Positions 11,263 to 24,005 are shown, counted from the first letter of the stretch. The stretch is DNA of 64,000 nt from Neofusicoccum parvum (GCA_020912385.1 CP087209.1:2852001-2916000), one strand, 5' to 3'. Made by a program: numbers and translations. Notes: generated by a model not told the origin, from the letters alone.

Positions 11263-11311
11263 AGCCTGATCCCTGGAGAAACGAATTCGATTCAGCCTCG
11301 TCCTTTTGTCT

Positions 11312-13216
11312 CTAGGTCCATACCGTCGGAGTGGCCACGAACCCGCCGGTATACCCAAGTCCCATTCCACCACCAAAGTTAAACATGTTATCCTCGTGCG
11401 CGTAACTGATGGGCGGTGCTGCGGGCGATCCGAGCGGCGAGGAGTAGGCGCTGCTAGGCCTGTAATCTATCGCCGACCTAGGAACCTCCAAATACGGCGA
11501 GCGAGCCTCCATGATTCCAGGAGCTTGCACGTGCAGTGGAGAAGGCGCGAAGGCGGGGCTCAGGCTTTGACCGTAGCCGTACTCCTGAATTTGCGTCTCC
11601 AGGTCGAGGTTGAGCGTGTCCAGGCCATAGGGATCTTGCTTGATCTGCAGATCGTCCGTCTGTTGACGAGACCATTCCCGACGCGTCCGATACGAAGAGG
11701 CGGTATCCCGGGGAAACTCCATCAGGTAGACGGCGGTCTGGACTGCCTGTGCGTAACCCTGAGTCGCCTGCAGCGTGTTGACATAGCGGATGATCTCCTC
11801 CAACGGCAACAAAGCGTTGTCTGCGCAGAAAGCGGCACCGATGTCGGGGAATATCGGCTCAATCGCGACTGCGGCGGCGTAGAAGAACGAAAGCACAAGC
11901 AGCACGTTGATGTCTCCACTCCTAGCAGACAACAGGGAAATCGGCACCCAGAAAAGCCACTTTCGTAGTGCATACAGCTGTTGGAACTGATCCTCTGGCG
12001 TCTGCGGCGGGTTCGATATCCTCAAGCGTTCGACATAGCCCTTCAGCTGCTCCAACCACTTGCTCTCCTGGTCGTAGTTGGCCAAGTAGGGTTGTAACCG
12101 CTGAATGTTGCTGTGGACGAGCTGCAGAGTGGTGAGATGATCACGGCGAGCGTCAGGCGTAACGAAGGATCCAGCTGAGCTCATGAAAGACTGGGAAACG
12201 GTCGCTCCTTGCTCTGCGATGTAATCCGCGAATGCCGACTCGTGTCTCCAGGGTTGCATGGCATTGACGATCTGTGAAAAGCCTGTTAGCGCACACGGCG
12301 AACCCATCGTGACTTCAGAGCGCCCGAAGCGCTGAGAGGGTACCAACCGTCTTGATACCCGTCATTAGCGATGCCCATCCACGCCTGAAACGGATCGTCA
12401 GCGCTAAAGCCTTGCTGGCTGCATTTGCGTGGGAACTCACCAGTCCGTGGCCTGCCATGACAGCAGGAGGGAGGAGGCCAGAATGGCGTCCGAGTTCGCG
12501 CGAGAAAAGTTGCCAATGGCCTCGTGGAGGCCCTTGAGCGCGATGCCGCCGTGGGCGATGGCAAGATTCCGCGTCTCGGTCGACTGCGAAATCCACGCGA
12601 GGTGGGAAGCGGAGAAGGCAAGGATGGAGTGCATGACGAAAGGATATGAGGAGGCGATGCTCAAGAACCTGCCAATCCCGTTAGCTAGTGCACTGGCGAA
12701 TACGAAGGCCCCTCCAGCTAGTGAAGGAGGCCCACACTCACTTCGGCATGTTCTCCGCCCAGACGGTGAGCTTGGAGGTCCTGCCACGGAACATCTCGTT
12801 GGAGATGGACGACAGGTGGTGGATCAGACGGAGATCCGTCTTGGAGTAGTTGCGCCACTGCGGCTGCGGATACACATTGAGCTCGGGGAAGGGGAATTCG
12901 CCGGTGGACTGCCAGATGTTGATTGTCGCCTCGATCTCAGGGGTCCACAGAAGGTTGGGCTGCTGCGGTCCTTTGGGGCTGTCCGGGGCGGCGGAGGCCG
13001 GGTTGTCGTTGTAGTCGCAGCGGACCTGGTGCTTGGTGCAATTGCGGCTGCGGCAGCGTCAGTAGGCGGGAGCGCAGGGCTCGGGGCAGCGCGAGGGCGG
13101 GCGTACCATTGCGGGAAGGTTTCGTCGCAGCGAATGTGCCGCTTCTTGCACGTCTTGCAGCCTTTCCGCGACTTGGTGTGGCTGCGGCGCGAGGGACCAC
13201 CGCCGGGACCAGCCAT
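11312..13216 (-). CDS. Zn2Cys6 (Gal4-type) transcription factor, Upc2-like
   Basis: Five exons on the minus strand (13216-13107, 13047-12742, 12668-12441, 12384-12348, 12271-11312) give 546 residues. The binuclear zinc cluster is at the N-terminus: C20-x2-C23-x6-C30-x6-C37-x2-C40-x6-C47, preceded by a basic stretch (RRSHTKSRKG). Intron 1 splits the codon of C37. After it come a linker (NPASAAPDSPKGPQQPN) and a long helical region of the fungal-specific regulatory type, including HSILAFSASHLAW, LLLSWQATDW and GIKTIVNAMQPW. The layout resembles Upc2-type regulators. The C-terminus is Ser/Pro/Gly-rich and probably an activation region. Exon 4 is only 37 nt and intron 4 has an unusual donor (GTTGGT). 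The protein is nuclear and DNA-binding; its targets cannot be read from the sequence. The nearest genes offer no obvious pathway. Confidence 0.88.
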
Positions 13217-16200
13217 TTCGACTCGGGGGGGATTCTGGGCGAGGGGACGAGGGGAGGACGTTTTCTGCGCCTCGGGACGGCGGCACGAGGCGGGGTTGCG
13301 GGCCTTCAAATCCCCGCGCGGGCGGCGGCGGTCGTGAAGCTGGACAACGGCGTCGCCGTGATGGTAGTGTCGCGCTGACCGGTTGTCGAGGCTTACTCAG
13401 GCGGTGTCGCAGGGCAGGTGAGCGAGAGTGTAGTAGCGAGGGTGCGGTCTGCTTGGAGGTAAGGCTGATATGCACCGTTGGCAGGCTAACGAATGTGACG
13501 GCGGAAAGCCAAAGCGAGCGTTTGAGTTGGTTCCCTGCAGCGAGTCCGCCGGGCACAGCTGAGAACCAGGCTACTCTTATGGCTTGTGCGAGGTTCCGCT
13601 GGCGGCCCATGATGGCAGCTCAGTGATCAGACTGAGTGAGAGGTGCCGAGCGCAGGGACTGGCATGCATGTCCACAAATAGAACCGGCTACTGCTGAAAT
13701 TGCCTAGTCAGCGAGTGCTCAAGCTCCCGTTAGTTAACCTTCTCCACGAGTTGCTGGCCAGGGAACGTGATCAGATGCGGTCGTATCATGTATGATGGCA
13801 TAGCCCCCCGCTGTAACGCTTGGGTGTTAAACTCACCAGACGGAGCCAGGCACACGGTCCGTTTCGGGCGGACGTCGAATGGCGAGCAGGGCGCTGGCCC
13901 AAACGGGCGAGCGCGCGGTGTTGGCCGCCTGCGCCTGCCCTTGGCCGTGCTGCGCGATGCCTGCCTGCCCGCTGCCCTTGGCCCTCGATGCCCCCGGCGC
14001 TGGATGGCTTGCATGAAGCAGACCGCCACATTCGCCGGTGCCCGAGCGCGCTGCTGAGAACGATCGGGAGCAGCGAATGAGACAGGCAGCGAGGGACTGC
14101 CGCAACGGGCAAGGCGGAGGATCGAGCGCAGCTGCCACAGGGTCCGCTAGATCGCGTGCGGCAGCTGCAGCGCCGGCTATATTTAGCGATCTCGCGACGC
14201 CGCCCGCGAGCTGAGCGTCTCCGCGCGCGCCCGCCGACTGCAGCGCGGGCTGCTGGCGCGGGCTGCTGGCTGCTGGCTGCTGGCTGCCGGCTCCGGGGCG
14301 GCGCTGCTGGGTGAGCTGGCGGCGGCTTGGGCGGGCCTGCGCGCACCTGGCCGCTGGCCGCACGGCGTTGAGGCGCACCCGATTCGTGCATATTGGCTGC
14401 TGGCCCCTGCGCGCGTACTGCAATAACTTTCACGTCGCGTCAGTAACAAAACGGCCGCGCCCAGCGCCAGACGGAGCGAAGGCAGATCGCCGGCCCCACC
14501 GCGCGCGATGCGAGAGGCCGGCGGTGGAGCGGCGGCAGCGGGCGGCGAGGTGAAACTGGGCGGCGCTGGGCGAAGCGAAGGCGCCGGGGGCGCGCTTGAG
14601 TCGCTGGCATCGCTGGCGCCCTGGGGCCTGGGGCCCTGGGACCCGCGCTCCAAACTGGCGCTGGCACCTGCGCTGCACCTAGCTGGCGGCCCTCGCGCTG
14701 CGCCTCGGCAGCCCGGCGTCCGCCCGTAAGGCTGAGCGATGACGTCTAGGGTCGCGGCGGTTAATCAGCGGCGAGTAAGGCAGTTCTGGCCGTGGTGCCC
14801 GGCGAGGGAGCGCAGCAGCGCAACGTCGTATCCCCCCCTCCGAGCCTAGCAGGTAGTATTGACGGCGCGTGCATGCGCGCCCGCGGCGGCCACGGCTTTT
14901 AACAGTTGATCGCCACGCGCAAGAATCTGATAACGCGCTAAATATAGCTGCCCGGCTGCCCTGCTGACCCGCCAAGCCTGCTGCAGCACCGTCAATATCC
15001 AGCGGCCAAGGGGCTGCCCTGTGGCCGCACCCGTGACCGAACCTGCCACTGCCACTTTGAATCATTGCGCCTGGGCGCCTTGGCGCGTCGTTCGATGAAA
15101 CGGCTGCCAGACTCAGTCGCCCGTTGAGCAGCCGCCTCCCCGAGTCATCGCAGCCTCCGAGCGTGAGCGGCGGCGCCGCGCGACGTGCGACGCGCGAGGT
15201 GCGGGCTGCGCGGTGAGGGCTGCTGGTCGTGCCCTGGTGCGCTGTGTGCCTGCCGCATGCCGCTGCAACGGCTGCACGGTATTTTTAGCGTGCGCTGCGC
15301 GAATGATCTGGCCCGCATGGCTTCCATTGCTTCCATGGGATTTCGGGCAAGCCACTCGCCCGGAGCGTGGGAACCGCCTGGGGTCGGGTAGACGGGACAC
15401 GAGTCCGGCCGCCCACAGAGCGCGCGTTATGCAAATGCTAAGCGACTTGCCCACGCCGTGCCCATCCCGGCCGGGCGCGCGTGAGGATATCAAATACCCG
15501 GCCGGCTGAGCGAGCAATAGACCATGCTTCCGTAACCCGGCTCACTACCACAGCAAACGCCCAGGGGCCGCGTGCGCCGGCATGGATCGTGCCGCATGGA
15601 AGAGGCCGTCAGCCGCATCATCTTCAACGCAAGGCTCTCCATGCCCCAGCTGAAGCAAGGCTGACGCTGTCGGCCCTTTCGCTGGTCGAACCACCAAAAC
15701 AACACATGCCCACCTAGCACGGAATCGCCGGACTCGAGTATTCGACCGTCCGGCCGCCTCCACCGTTCATGAAACTCGTTCAGCAGCCTGGAACGCCCAA
15801 AAACGGTTCTGTTCGTCTTCGCGCCGGTCTTAACCAACCCGCTAAGCGATGGCAACCCGGTGAAGAACGGCTACCTACTGCTACCTATTTGGAAAACGCC
15901 TCGCAATGTTCCGCGGCAAGGAAAACGACTTCAAGGCCTGGGGAAACGCTACGCTACGCTGTCTGCACCAATGTCCGCCTCCTGCGTGCCGGCCATCCCG
16001 CCAACGCCCTGAGGGAGTATACGCGAAAGAGCCGCTAGAAAACAATGTCTATATATGTCGTCATCCGCCGACGAGTCCATGTGCAACCATTCAACCCGCA
16101 CCTGCGCTGCCTGCTCTTCCTCCACCTCGCCCTCCCAAGTTCACCCTGGTCGTTATGCCATCGTTACTTCGCCCCTTGTTTCTGCTCAATCATGCCGCCT

Positions 16201-16228
16201 CCCTGTCTGCCGAGGGGCAAGCTTGTGT
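13217..16228. other. Gene-poor GC-rich spacer between the TF and kap104
   Basis: This is the promoter side of the transcription factor and the 3' side of kap104. No gene model is supported. It includes GCTGCTGGC-type low-complexity DNA near 14255-14290. The stretch 15700-16220 is less GC-rich and CT-rich, but has no start or splice structure that I could defend. Confidence 0.5.
14255..14290 (+). repeat. GGCTGCT low-complexity repeat
   Basis: Repeated GGCTGCT units (GGCTGCTGGCTGCTGGCTGC and neighbours) in unannotated GC-rich DNA. Confidence 0.75.
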
Positions 16229-19189
16229 TCACAGCTGATATGTCTGCCGCAGCGCCTGCTCCTTGTCAGGAGGCAGGTGGTGCAGGAATGCGTCGAAGTC
16301 CGGGATCATGTTTTTGTATTGCATGAGGGCCTGACGAAACATCAGTGACACTTCTTGATAGAGCTGGCGGAGTTTTACCCTCGAGAACGGTTCTGCTGGA
16401 CCGTCGGGATTGGGCGTGCAAAGGAACTCGCTCGGTGCCGATGCCATCTCTGCAAAGAAGTCCAGCAGGCACTGCTCCATTGCCTGCGGGTTGTGCAGAA
16501 CGATGTTGATGAATCCATTCAGCGCGTGTCCCTTCTCGTCCGTCCAGTCGACGTGTTTTATGGCGTTGATAAAGTATGGCGCAAACGTGCCGAGGTGCGG
16601 AGCAAGGGTTTGGGCATTACCAATGCCCAACCTCCCGAGAGCGATGGCCGCGTTCTCGTTCAGTGACATCGGAACCTTGCCATTGAAAAGAATTGTAGCA
16701 AGCTTTTGCAAGAGGCGCTCAACGTAAGGCGCCATGCCTTCCCTCTGACGCATAGCGATCTCTCCAACGGACCAGCAAGCGTTGTTGACCACAGAGAAGC
16801 CATTGTCTTCTACACTGGCCACAGTGTGGTCCAGATCCAGCTGCGATATGAGGACCTCCAAGATGGAGGGTAGGAAAGGTTGGAGCTGAGGGAAAACGTA
16901 TATCGCACAATCGCCAAGTAGAGCGTAGGCGGATTGTCGAACATCATTGTTCACGTCTTTCATGCAATAGGCCAGCAGCTCAAACATGTTGGGCTGGGAC
17001 GTTGCCACAAGTTCTGAGCTCTTCGGCTCGTCGAGTGACTGGATGATTGCACTCAAGAGATCAAGGCTCGTGACCAAAAAATCCTTGTCCGGTTCGTCAA
17101 GCCCTGGGTTGTTGGTGGCTTGGAAGTATTCCTCTAGGTTCTGGTGAACGATGTTGATACATCTAGTGAAAATCGGTTTGGCGTAGGGAGCAAAGAGGTC
17201 ACCAAGAGCCGTGGCCACGTAAGACAGACATTCCAGCAGTGGGAACATCTCTCTTGAATGGTCCGATACCTTGTTCCACCGCTGGATAAGGGCTGGCATG
17301 AGGAGATTCACAAGGTCAGGGGCCTTCAATGCCGGACCAACATGCTCCGCCAGAGTCTGAACGCAGTCGTACAAGATGAACATGTTGCGGTCCTTGTACC
17401 TCGCAAAGCATTCGACGAACTGCTGGACAATGACCGTGCAGTATGGAGTAAGTTGAGCGTTTGCCTTCTCTTCCAGATTGGCGAAAGCGGAAGCTGCAGC
17501 TTCCTGGACGCGCTTGTTAGAATCCAGCATTCTCTTCAAGATACCATCCATCATCGGCTCGAAGTACTCTCTCTGGCCGGCAGGATCTAGGTGCGCCGCC
17601 CAAGCGGAGTATCGTCCTAACGACCAGCAGGTAATTTGACGCACGACAGGTTCCTTATCTTGGAGAAGAGAGATGAGGTAACGTGTGAGATCTGGGAGAT
17701 GGGGCTGAACCACATCCATGCAGCCATCGGCTATGGCTCCAAGGGCCAGGACGGCAGCCTCGCGGTTTGGCCACTCTGCGTGGACGAGGTTCTCCTTCAG
17801 GTAGGGAAGTGTGACCTCGAAAACGGGCTGGTGAAATACGGAGGCAAGTACATCCAGAGCTGCTGCCGAGCATTTCCTCAGATTCCATTGCTCCTCGGGG
17901 TCCATGCCATCTTCGTCGTCGTCGTCGTCAAAATCCTCGAGTTCGCCATCACTCAGATCATCGTCTCCGTACGACTTCGGTACCGCACTCTTCTCGGGGT
18001 CTGGGGCATCGCCATTTGCTGTGGTGAACCGGTTGGCCTTAGAGCTGGCGAAAGTAGGTTTGATATCCTCTTCACGGTCTTCCTGGTCGGCATCGTCCCT
18101 TTCACCTTCCAGCCTGAGGATGTCATCCTCTCCGTAGACCATGCTTTCCAAAAGCACAGGGACAATCTTGGGAAGATAGGGGCCAAGTGAGTTGCGCAGG
18201 TTGTCGTCCTCGCCCACACATAGCCAGAACTCAGCGGCATCTAGCGCGAGATCTGGGTCGTCTACAGAGCGTTGTTGGGTGACCATGTAATCCACAAGCC
18301 CTTCCATGTGTGGGATGATCCTCTCCGGGCTGATCTCAGCAATGTGGACGAAAGCGCGGCAGACATGCTTCCGGACATCAGCGCTGGTGTCACTGGCCAG
18401 GCGGAAGAGAGCCAGAAGGAGGGGATCCAGACTGTTCACGACAGCTGTCGGCTTGTCGGGAACGAAAACGTTGATGGCAGCCAGCGAATTGGCGCGGACC
18501 TTGGATATTTGGCTGCCGGTGAAGTCCAGCAGCTTGGGAAAGATGAAATCGAGCGGTCTTTGACCCTGGTAATCCTTGTCGAGAGCGCGCCTACTGTCCT
18601 CGCAGATCTTGAGTAACGCACCCATAGCACCCTCTTGAGCCTCCGGTGAGACAGACCCGCTCTCGTTGGAAACCAATGAGATGAGGTCCGCGAGGATCTG
18701 AGGCCAACCAAGGATTCCGCCCTGTCGCACAACCTCGGTGATCACATTTCCTGCATAGCTCCGCATTTGCTCATTGGAATCCTGGAGAGCGGTCAGGATG
18801 GTGGAGCGGATGTATGCCTTGCTGTCATCGGGGATCGACTTGTAATGCATCTTGATGTCGTTCTTCAGCATGATGGCCGCAGCGCTTCTTGCCAACTGAT
18901 AGTACTCGGGTGTAAGGTCGACGCCGGCCGGGGGCTGGGCGCTCGTGAAGAGGCAGACGAGGTAGTTCTCGATATCGGGGGCGCGCTTGGCCTGCGCGAG
19001 CATCTGGAGGCACGATGGAGGTCAGCGGGCGCGGCGCAACACGGGGCAGCAGGAGGGCAACCGCGGAAAGGAGTCGTGGTTACTCACAGTCTCCGCATGC
19101 TTCTGCGCACTGGGATCGTGACCGCTCAGTGAGTCCTTGAGACACTGGGCGAGTTGCCGCAGCGGCTCCTGCTGGGGCTCCCAAGACAT
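16229..19189 (-). CDS. kap104: Transportin / karyopherin beta-2 (PY-NLS import receptor)
   Basis: Two exons (19189-19088 and 19003-16229) give 958 residues, the usual size for Kap104/transportin. This receptor imports PY-NLS cargo such as mRNA-binding proteins through nuclear pores under Ran control. Visible signatures are the N-terminal WEPQ...LRQLAQCLKDS block, the ICEDS motif and HEAT-type helical repeats throughout. An acidic loop lies at roughly 330-410, with GDDDLSDGELEDFDDDDDEDG; it matches the H8 loop that releases cargo when RanGTP binds. The C-terminus (PDFDAFLHHLPPDKEQALRQTYQ) is also family-typical. Intron 1 (19087-19004, phase 0) falls after codon 34. The start at 19189 is chosen because MSWEPQQEPL matches the family N-terminus. 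Essential housekeeping gene; nothing is broken. Confidence 0.95.
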
Positions 19190-19282
19190 GTTTAGTGGTG
19201 TCGTGTCCGCGATTCCGAATCTCGCACGGTTGCTGGACGGGAGGGGTAGCGATGAATGATCCGCGGGGTAGGTCCGAGAGTC

Positions 19283-19291
19283 AAGATATAA
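19283..19291 (-). promoter_or_regulatory. TATA-like box of kap104
   Basis: On the minus strand this reads TTTATATC, about 95 nt upstream of the kap104 start codon. It is a plausible core promoter element. Confidence 0.45.
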
Positions 19292-19937
19292 AGCTTCACA
19301 CGCGGGCAATAGTGGCTGAAAAGACCAGCTTCTGCAACGCGCCAATAAGTCAGCTCTTGGTCCAAAGCAGCAAAAAAAATTTAAAAGCGTCCGAAGATGC
19401 GGCCGGGAGCAGTGCGACAGCGAGGGAGCGTACCTTCGGAGGAGGCCTACTGTGCGACGACCATCTTTCCAGAAGACACAATTTTAGACCCTCGCTTTTC
19501 AAATCCACTTCGGCGTCCCGTTTGACCGGCCGTGGAGCTCGCGGCTGGCCTGGGCGGGAGGGTGCAGGGCGGGCGGGCGTCGTCGAAGCACGAGCGGACG
19601 GGGCTGCGGCGGTTGTGTAACTGTGCGCAGGCGGGCGACGACGACAGAGGCGAGCGAGGAGCGAACTGGGGTTCGGCGGCGGAGTGGAGCAGCGTGTCTC
19701 TCAGGACGCGGTGTTGGCGGAGCGGTGGTGCGGGCTCGACAAAGAGCGTCGTCCAGCCAAGGCGGGCAAGCAAGGGCGAGTGGCCGCGCTACCAGAAATT
19801 TTGGCGCCTGGGAAGCTCGACGCGAGCACGCACGCAGCTGTCTGGCAACCCACGCACGCGTTTGCTGGCACGGCTAACGTCTTATATTCTGCACTGTGCT
19901 CGCTGCTGCGGCTGGCATGGCTGCGGCGTTGCTGCTC

Positions 19938-19965
19938 TGCTCCTCTGCTGCTGCTGCTGCTGCCG
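19938..19965 (+). repeat. (CTG)n microsatellite
   Basis: A run of CTG triplets (CTCTGCTGCTGCTGCTGC) followed by CCGCC, in intergenic DNA. Confidence 0.75.
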
Positions 19966-21962
19966 CCTCACCTCCCGCCCGCCCTGTGCGGTGAGCGCCC
20001 GCGCAGCAGCCCCGGCAACGCCGCCACCGCCGCCCTCTCCAGCGCCCGCCCCAGTGCCGACCTCGAAATAAGCTTGGAGCCACGGCAAAGGCACGGCGCG
20101 CGCGCTGCCCGCCTTGACGGTGCTTGTGCCCTGGCCGCGTTGTCGGTCGGTGGCACACGCCTGGCTAGCAGGTATATTTCACCTCTCACCCCTCTTCTTC
20201 ACCGGCCGTCTCTGCAGGTTCCGCTGATGACGACGCCGTCCGCGCTGCCGCCCTCTGTCACAGCCACATGGTCTCCCGCACGGGACGCAGAAATCCGGCC
20301 CGAGGCGTGTTCGTCTGGATGAAACGTGCCTCACTGTCCGGATGGATGCTTTGTCCGCACCGAGCTGGCCGGACGTGTTAGGCTGAGGAGATGGCAGAGT
20401 TCTCTGGACGAGAGCTTCACTTATCAAAATGTCGCTGAAGTGCTGTCCACCCTGCCGTGCGCGACGTTACTTCTTGCCCGCTGCTGTCATGCTGCCACGC
20501 CGATGCAAACACCCGCCGTCTAACTCTGGCCACGCGAATGACTTCTGATAGAGCGTCACACGGCGATCACTTCCCGCCGTCCCGGATGCAGGAACGCCGT
20601 GTAGATTCTTGAGACGTCCCAGTTCCGGACACATCTCGCCTGGGAAGAAGAGCAACGCCGAACTGTCAGCTGCTTTTTTTGCTCCCACTATCCCGCCCAC
20701 TCCCGAGAATAGCGGCATGTCACTACTGCACATCACCGCCCGAAGGCTGTGCTGTTTGCTTCAACAGGTGTTGTAAACAACCGCAGCATGGTCTGGATGG
20801 CCCGCCTTGTGCCATCTGGACACAGCACGCAACCACCGGCTGACATGTCCGAAGACACAGACGGCCCGCCTGTGTGCACGATAGTGTTTCCCGATTAGGA
20901 AAGCTTGCAGTTCGGGGTTGATGTCGGGATGCCCAGCCTAAGGCGGCACGCATTGCGTGTGGAGATTTGCGCAGGGTTCCTTGCGAATACGGGCCTGGGA
21001 TGCTGTGTTGTGTCGCGCTGACGATGTTTTGCGGTGCGGTGCGAAACTCACTCTGGGTCTGCCGACTGGTAGCTCCCGCCCGGCTTCACCTTGAGCTTGG
21101 GGCGCAAAGGCGATAAGGTGAGGGTTGGCAAGTACGCGCGCGATCCGCGGCGGTGAGTTTGAGGCAGAGCGGTTTCGCGGCGCTGCAAGATTGACGAATG
21201 GACTGAATCTGCTGGCCGCGAGGGCCCTGGCATCTGGATGCATATTTAGCTACATGTGGGCGGGTCGTTCGCGCGGCGTGCAGGGCTGTCCATTCATGCG
21301 AGTCAAGGTTGGCCGGGGAATGGCACGGCGGCACTGGCGCTGGCCCTGATTCACTCTCCCACCCGCCGCCGCAGCCGTGCGACAGCTCCAGCGCAGCGCC
21401 GGCCGGCCAGCGCGCCGTCAAGTGAGGGCGTCGAGAGCGCGCAGCAGCGCGGCATGCATGCACGTGAGCGCAAGGGCGACCCGAACGTTCCGATTTCCGC
21501 GCGCGCGGCTGAGCAGCGGTCAAGTGGTGGTGTTGGCATTGCACCAGGGTGGAGGTGGCAAGGCGTCTCGAACACTGCCGCTCGCTTCAGCGTCGCATGC
21601 AAACGGAAGAGGCAGGGCGGGCCCGCGACAGCTCATGCGACGCCGACGCTTCCTCCGCACCAAACAACACCCTCTCCGCCATCTCATCACCACCGATCTC
21701 CGAGCGAACGCCAGGCTCGCGCTGGAATCTTCTATCCCTCACGATCGCTCGACGACGCGCGCTGTCGATCTCGTGCCACTCGCTTGTCCGCTGCGCGCGC
21801 TGAGCCTGCCCCCGACGTCACCTCTCTTGCCTCCGGCACCTGGTCCCCATCAGCGGGGCGACTGTGCGGCACGACCGGAGCCCTCAACACCACCGCCAGC
21901 GACCCCCTCTCAACACAACCCCCGCGGTCGCTCCTCGCACAGGAGCAGTAGGCATCGCCACG

Positions 21963-23623
21963 ATGCGGCTTCCCGACGCCGAGTTCCTTGCCGCCGTGCC
22001 AAGCACCCTGTCCACGCGCGCCGCCCACGCCCACCCGACCGATACCTCGTCGCCGCTGTTCCTCGCATCACGCCCGGAAGCCATGCAGGTGCCGCCGGGC
22101 GCGGCTGCAGACACGATGAACATCGACAGGATGAGCTCGACGGGGAAAGGGATCCTGGTTGGCATGATATCGGCCTTCGGCTCAGCCGCATTCGTCGCCG
22201 TCGTCTTCATGGTCATCTATTTCTTCAGATATACACAGAAAGGCAGGATCTTCCTGGACCGGATAGGCAGGCCCGGAGAGTACGACGATGAGCAGGCCTT
22301 CCTCAAAGAGGAGGCTGAGGCACTCGAGATGATGGACGATCTGCAGCGCACCGAATACTTGAGAGCAAAAGGTATGTCAACGCTGGACCCATCGCCGCCT
22401 CGTATCAAGCCCTGCTCGTGCGCAGTATTGGCTGACCGGTCCCACAGCCTTTATCCAGGCCAACCCGCCCGAGTCGGTGCAGACGGACATCTCGCTGTCG
22501 CAGTTCTTGGCGATCCAGGAGAAGGGTGTTTCAGCTTGGGAGTTTGAGCCGGAGCTAGAGATTGCAAACTGCTTCGTTGAGGGTCGCACAGAGATTGAAT
22601 TCTTCGACTCGGAGTGCAGCGTGCAGAGCAATCTCCCGATCCCGAAGCAGAACGAGGTGTATTATTGGGAAGCCAAGGTCTACGAGAAGCCCGAGAACAC
22701 GACGATCAGCATTGGCCTCACCACCAAGCCGTATCCCCTTTTCCGTCTCCCTGGTAAGTTCGGTGTAAATCACTCTCAAAGCTCACGTCTTGACCCTTGG
22801 CACAGGTTTCCACAAGACTTCCATTGCGTACACATCCCCCGGCTCGCGTCGGTTCAACCAGCCTTTCTCCGCAAACCCTTACGGCCCTTCTTACGTCCAA
22901 GGTGATGTCATTGGTGTTGGCTACAGACCGCGAACGGGAACGGTTTTCTTCACTCGCAACGGCAAGAAGCTCGAGGACGTCGCACACGGCCTGAAAGCCC
23001 AGAACTTCTTCCCTACGGTCGGAGCTAATGGCCCGTGCCAGGTGCACGTGAACTTTGGGCAGATGGGGTTCGTCTTCATCGAGGCAAACGTGAAGAAATG
23101 GGGACTGGCGCCCATGACGGGCTCGTTGGCGCCGCCGCCACCGTACGGAAGTGAGCAAGGTAGTATTCTCTTGGAAGGGGGAAGAGAAGGCATCAGAGAG
23201 GGCATGGGTTACCTTGCAGCCGGTTACGCCCATGCACGGAGAAGCAGCCAGCAGATGCGACTTGGAAGGAACCAGCCCACCAGTCCCGGCCCGCAGCGTT
23301 CTCCGACAGATATTTCTTTGGCCCAGCTGAGCTTGGTCGATTCCAACGAAGGTGACATAGGAGAGGGCACAAGCAACACTGTCGCCGGCGATACATTCCC
23401 ATCCTATGGCCAGGTGCCGCAAAGTCTGGCTATCCCCGTGTCGGAGCTCCCGCCTGAGTACGAATCCCCCCATGGAAGCCCACGAACCGAAGTAAGCCAC
23501 GAGGATGCGCCGTTGTTGGGAGATAGGGGTGAAGAGCCCCCAATACCCACCTATGACGCCGCAATCGCGGATTCCCAAGCTGAGAGGAGGGGAAGGAGTG
23601 ATACCCGAAGCTCGCGTTCATGA
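21963..23623 (+). CDS. ssh4: Ssh4/Ear1-like endosomal SPRY protein, Rsp5 adaptor
   Basis: Exons 21963-22371, 22448-22753 and 22806-23623 give 510 residues. One membrane segment (about 64-88, ILVGMISAFGSAAFVAVVFM) is followed by the conserved cytosolic stretch FLDRIGRPGEYDDEQAFLKE. A SPRY domain spans about 165-330 (YYWEAKVYEKPENTTISIGL, GDVIGVGYR, VFFTRNGKKL). The tail holds two PPxY motifs, PPPY (349-352) and PPEY (454-457), which bind WW domains of the Rsp5/Nedd4 ubiquitin ligase. An acidic dileucine-type signal (EDAPLL) lies near 471-476. In yeast, Ssh4 and Ear1 recruit Rsp5 to transporters for vacuolar sorting; I infer the same here. The start is uncertain: ATGs at 21963 and 22083 both precede the membrane segment. 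The gene ends 382 bp from the stop codon of the convergent transporter gene. Confidence 0.9.
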
Positions 23624-24005
23624 CGATGATGACAGCCCTTTGTACATTTGCTCGCACTGCGCTCGTTTGATTTTTTAGGCGGTCATGGAGAACCGGCGTT
23701 CCCGTCATTCTGATTTCTTTGCATCGCTGCGGTTGGGTCGGTGGCTCGCTGATACAGGAGGAATTTTCATTTGAGTCTGGCAAAAGGAATTGCGTTCAAG
23801 GTGTCTAAAGGCGTGAGATACCACAGGAGGGAACCTTGGCAGTTTGTGCAGAGATTCAAGCTGGCAACGAAGATTCTCATGACCGCTGGATAGATACCAT
23901 CCGTGTATTTGGATCAACTTTTTTTTTACTACACTCAACACACTTGCCTGAGTCCCCCACTCCTTTCGAACCTTCCCATTACTCTCATCATCATCGTCGT
24001 CGTCG

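Larger units (their letters stand above)
2560..11311. other. 8.7 kb GC-rich gene-poor block
   Basis: No gene model could be supported on either strand. The many open frames overlap one another on both strands, are low in complexity, and have no usable signal, domain or splice structure. The block is GC-rich, with Ala/Arg/Pro-type codon runs in every frame. It contains an inverted repeat (2753-2846), several microsatellites, a G-rich minisatellite and short dispersed repeats, listed separately. Non-coding RNA genes cannot be excluded. Confidence 0.55.
19190..21962. other. Intergenic region between kap104 and the SPRY adaptor gene
   Basis: The two genes are divergent, so this 2.8 kb holds both promoters. 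It is GC-rich and contains a (CTG)n tract near 19938-19965. The right end (about 21650-21960) is C-rich leader-like sequence. The open frames show no homology or splice support, so no gene is called. Confidence 0.5.

Noticed and set aside
13786..14433. 215-codon frame on the - strand and its shadow at 13833-14423
   Set aside because: Two long frames on the same strand in different phases, both Ala/Arg/Ser/Pro-rich, are typical of GC-rich non-coding DNA.
21377..22291. 304-codon frame overlapping the start of the SPRY adaptor gene
   Set aside because: It is Arg/His/Pro-rich and runs through the SPRY gene's first exon in another phase; the SPRY gene is clearly the real one.
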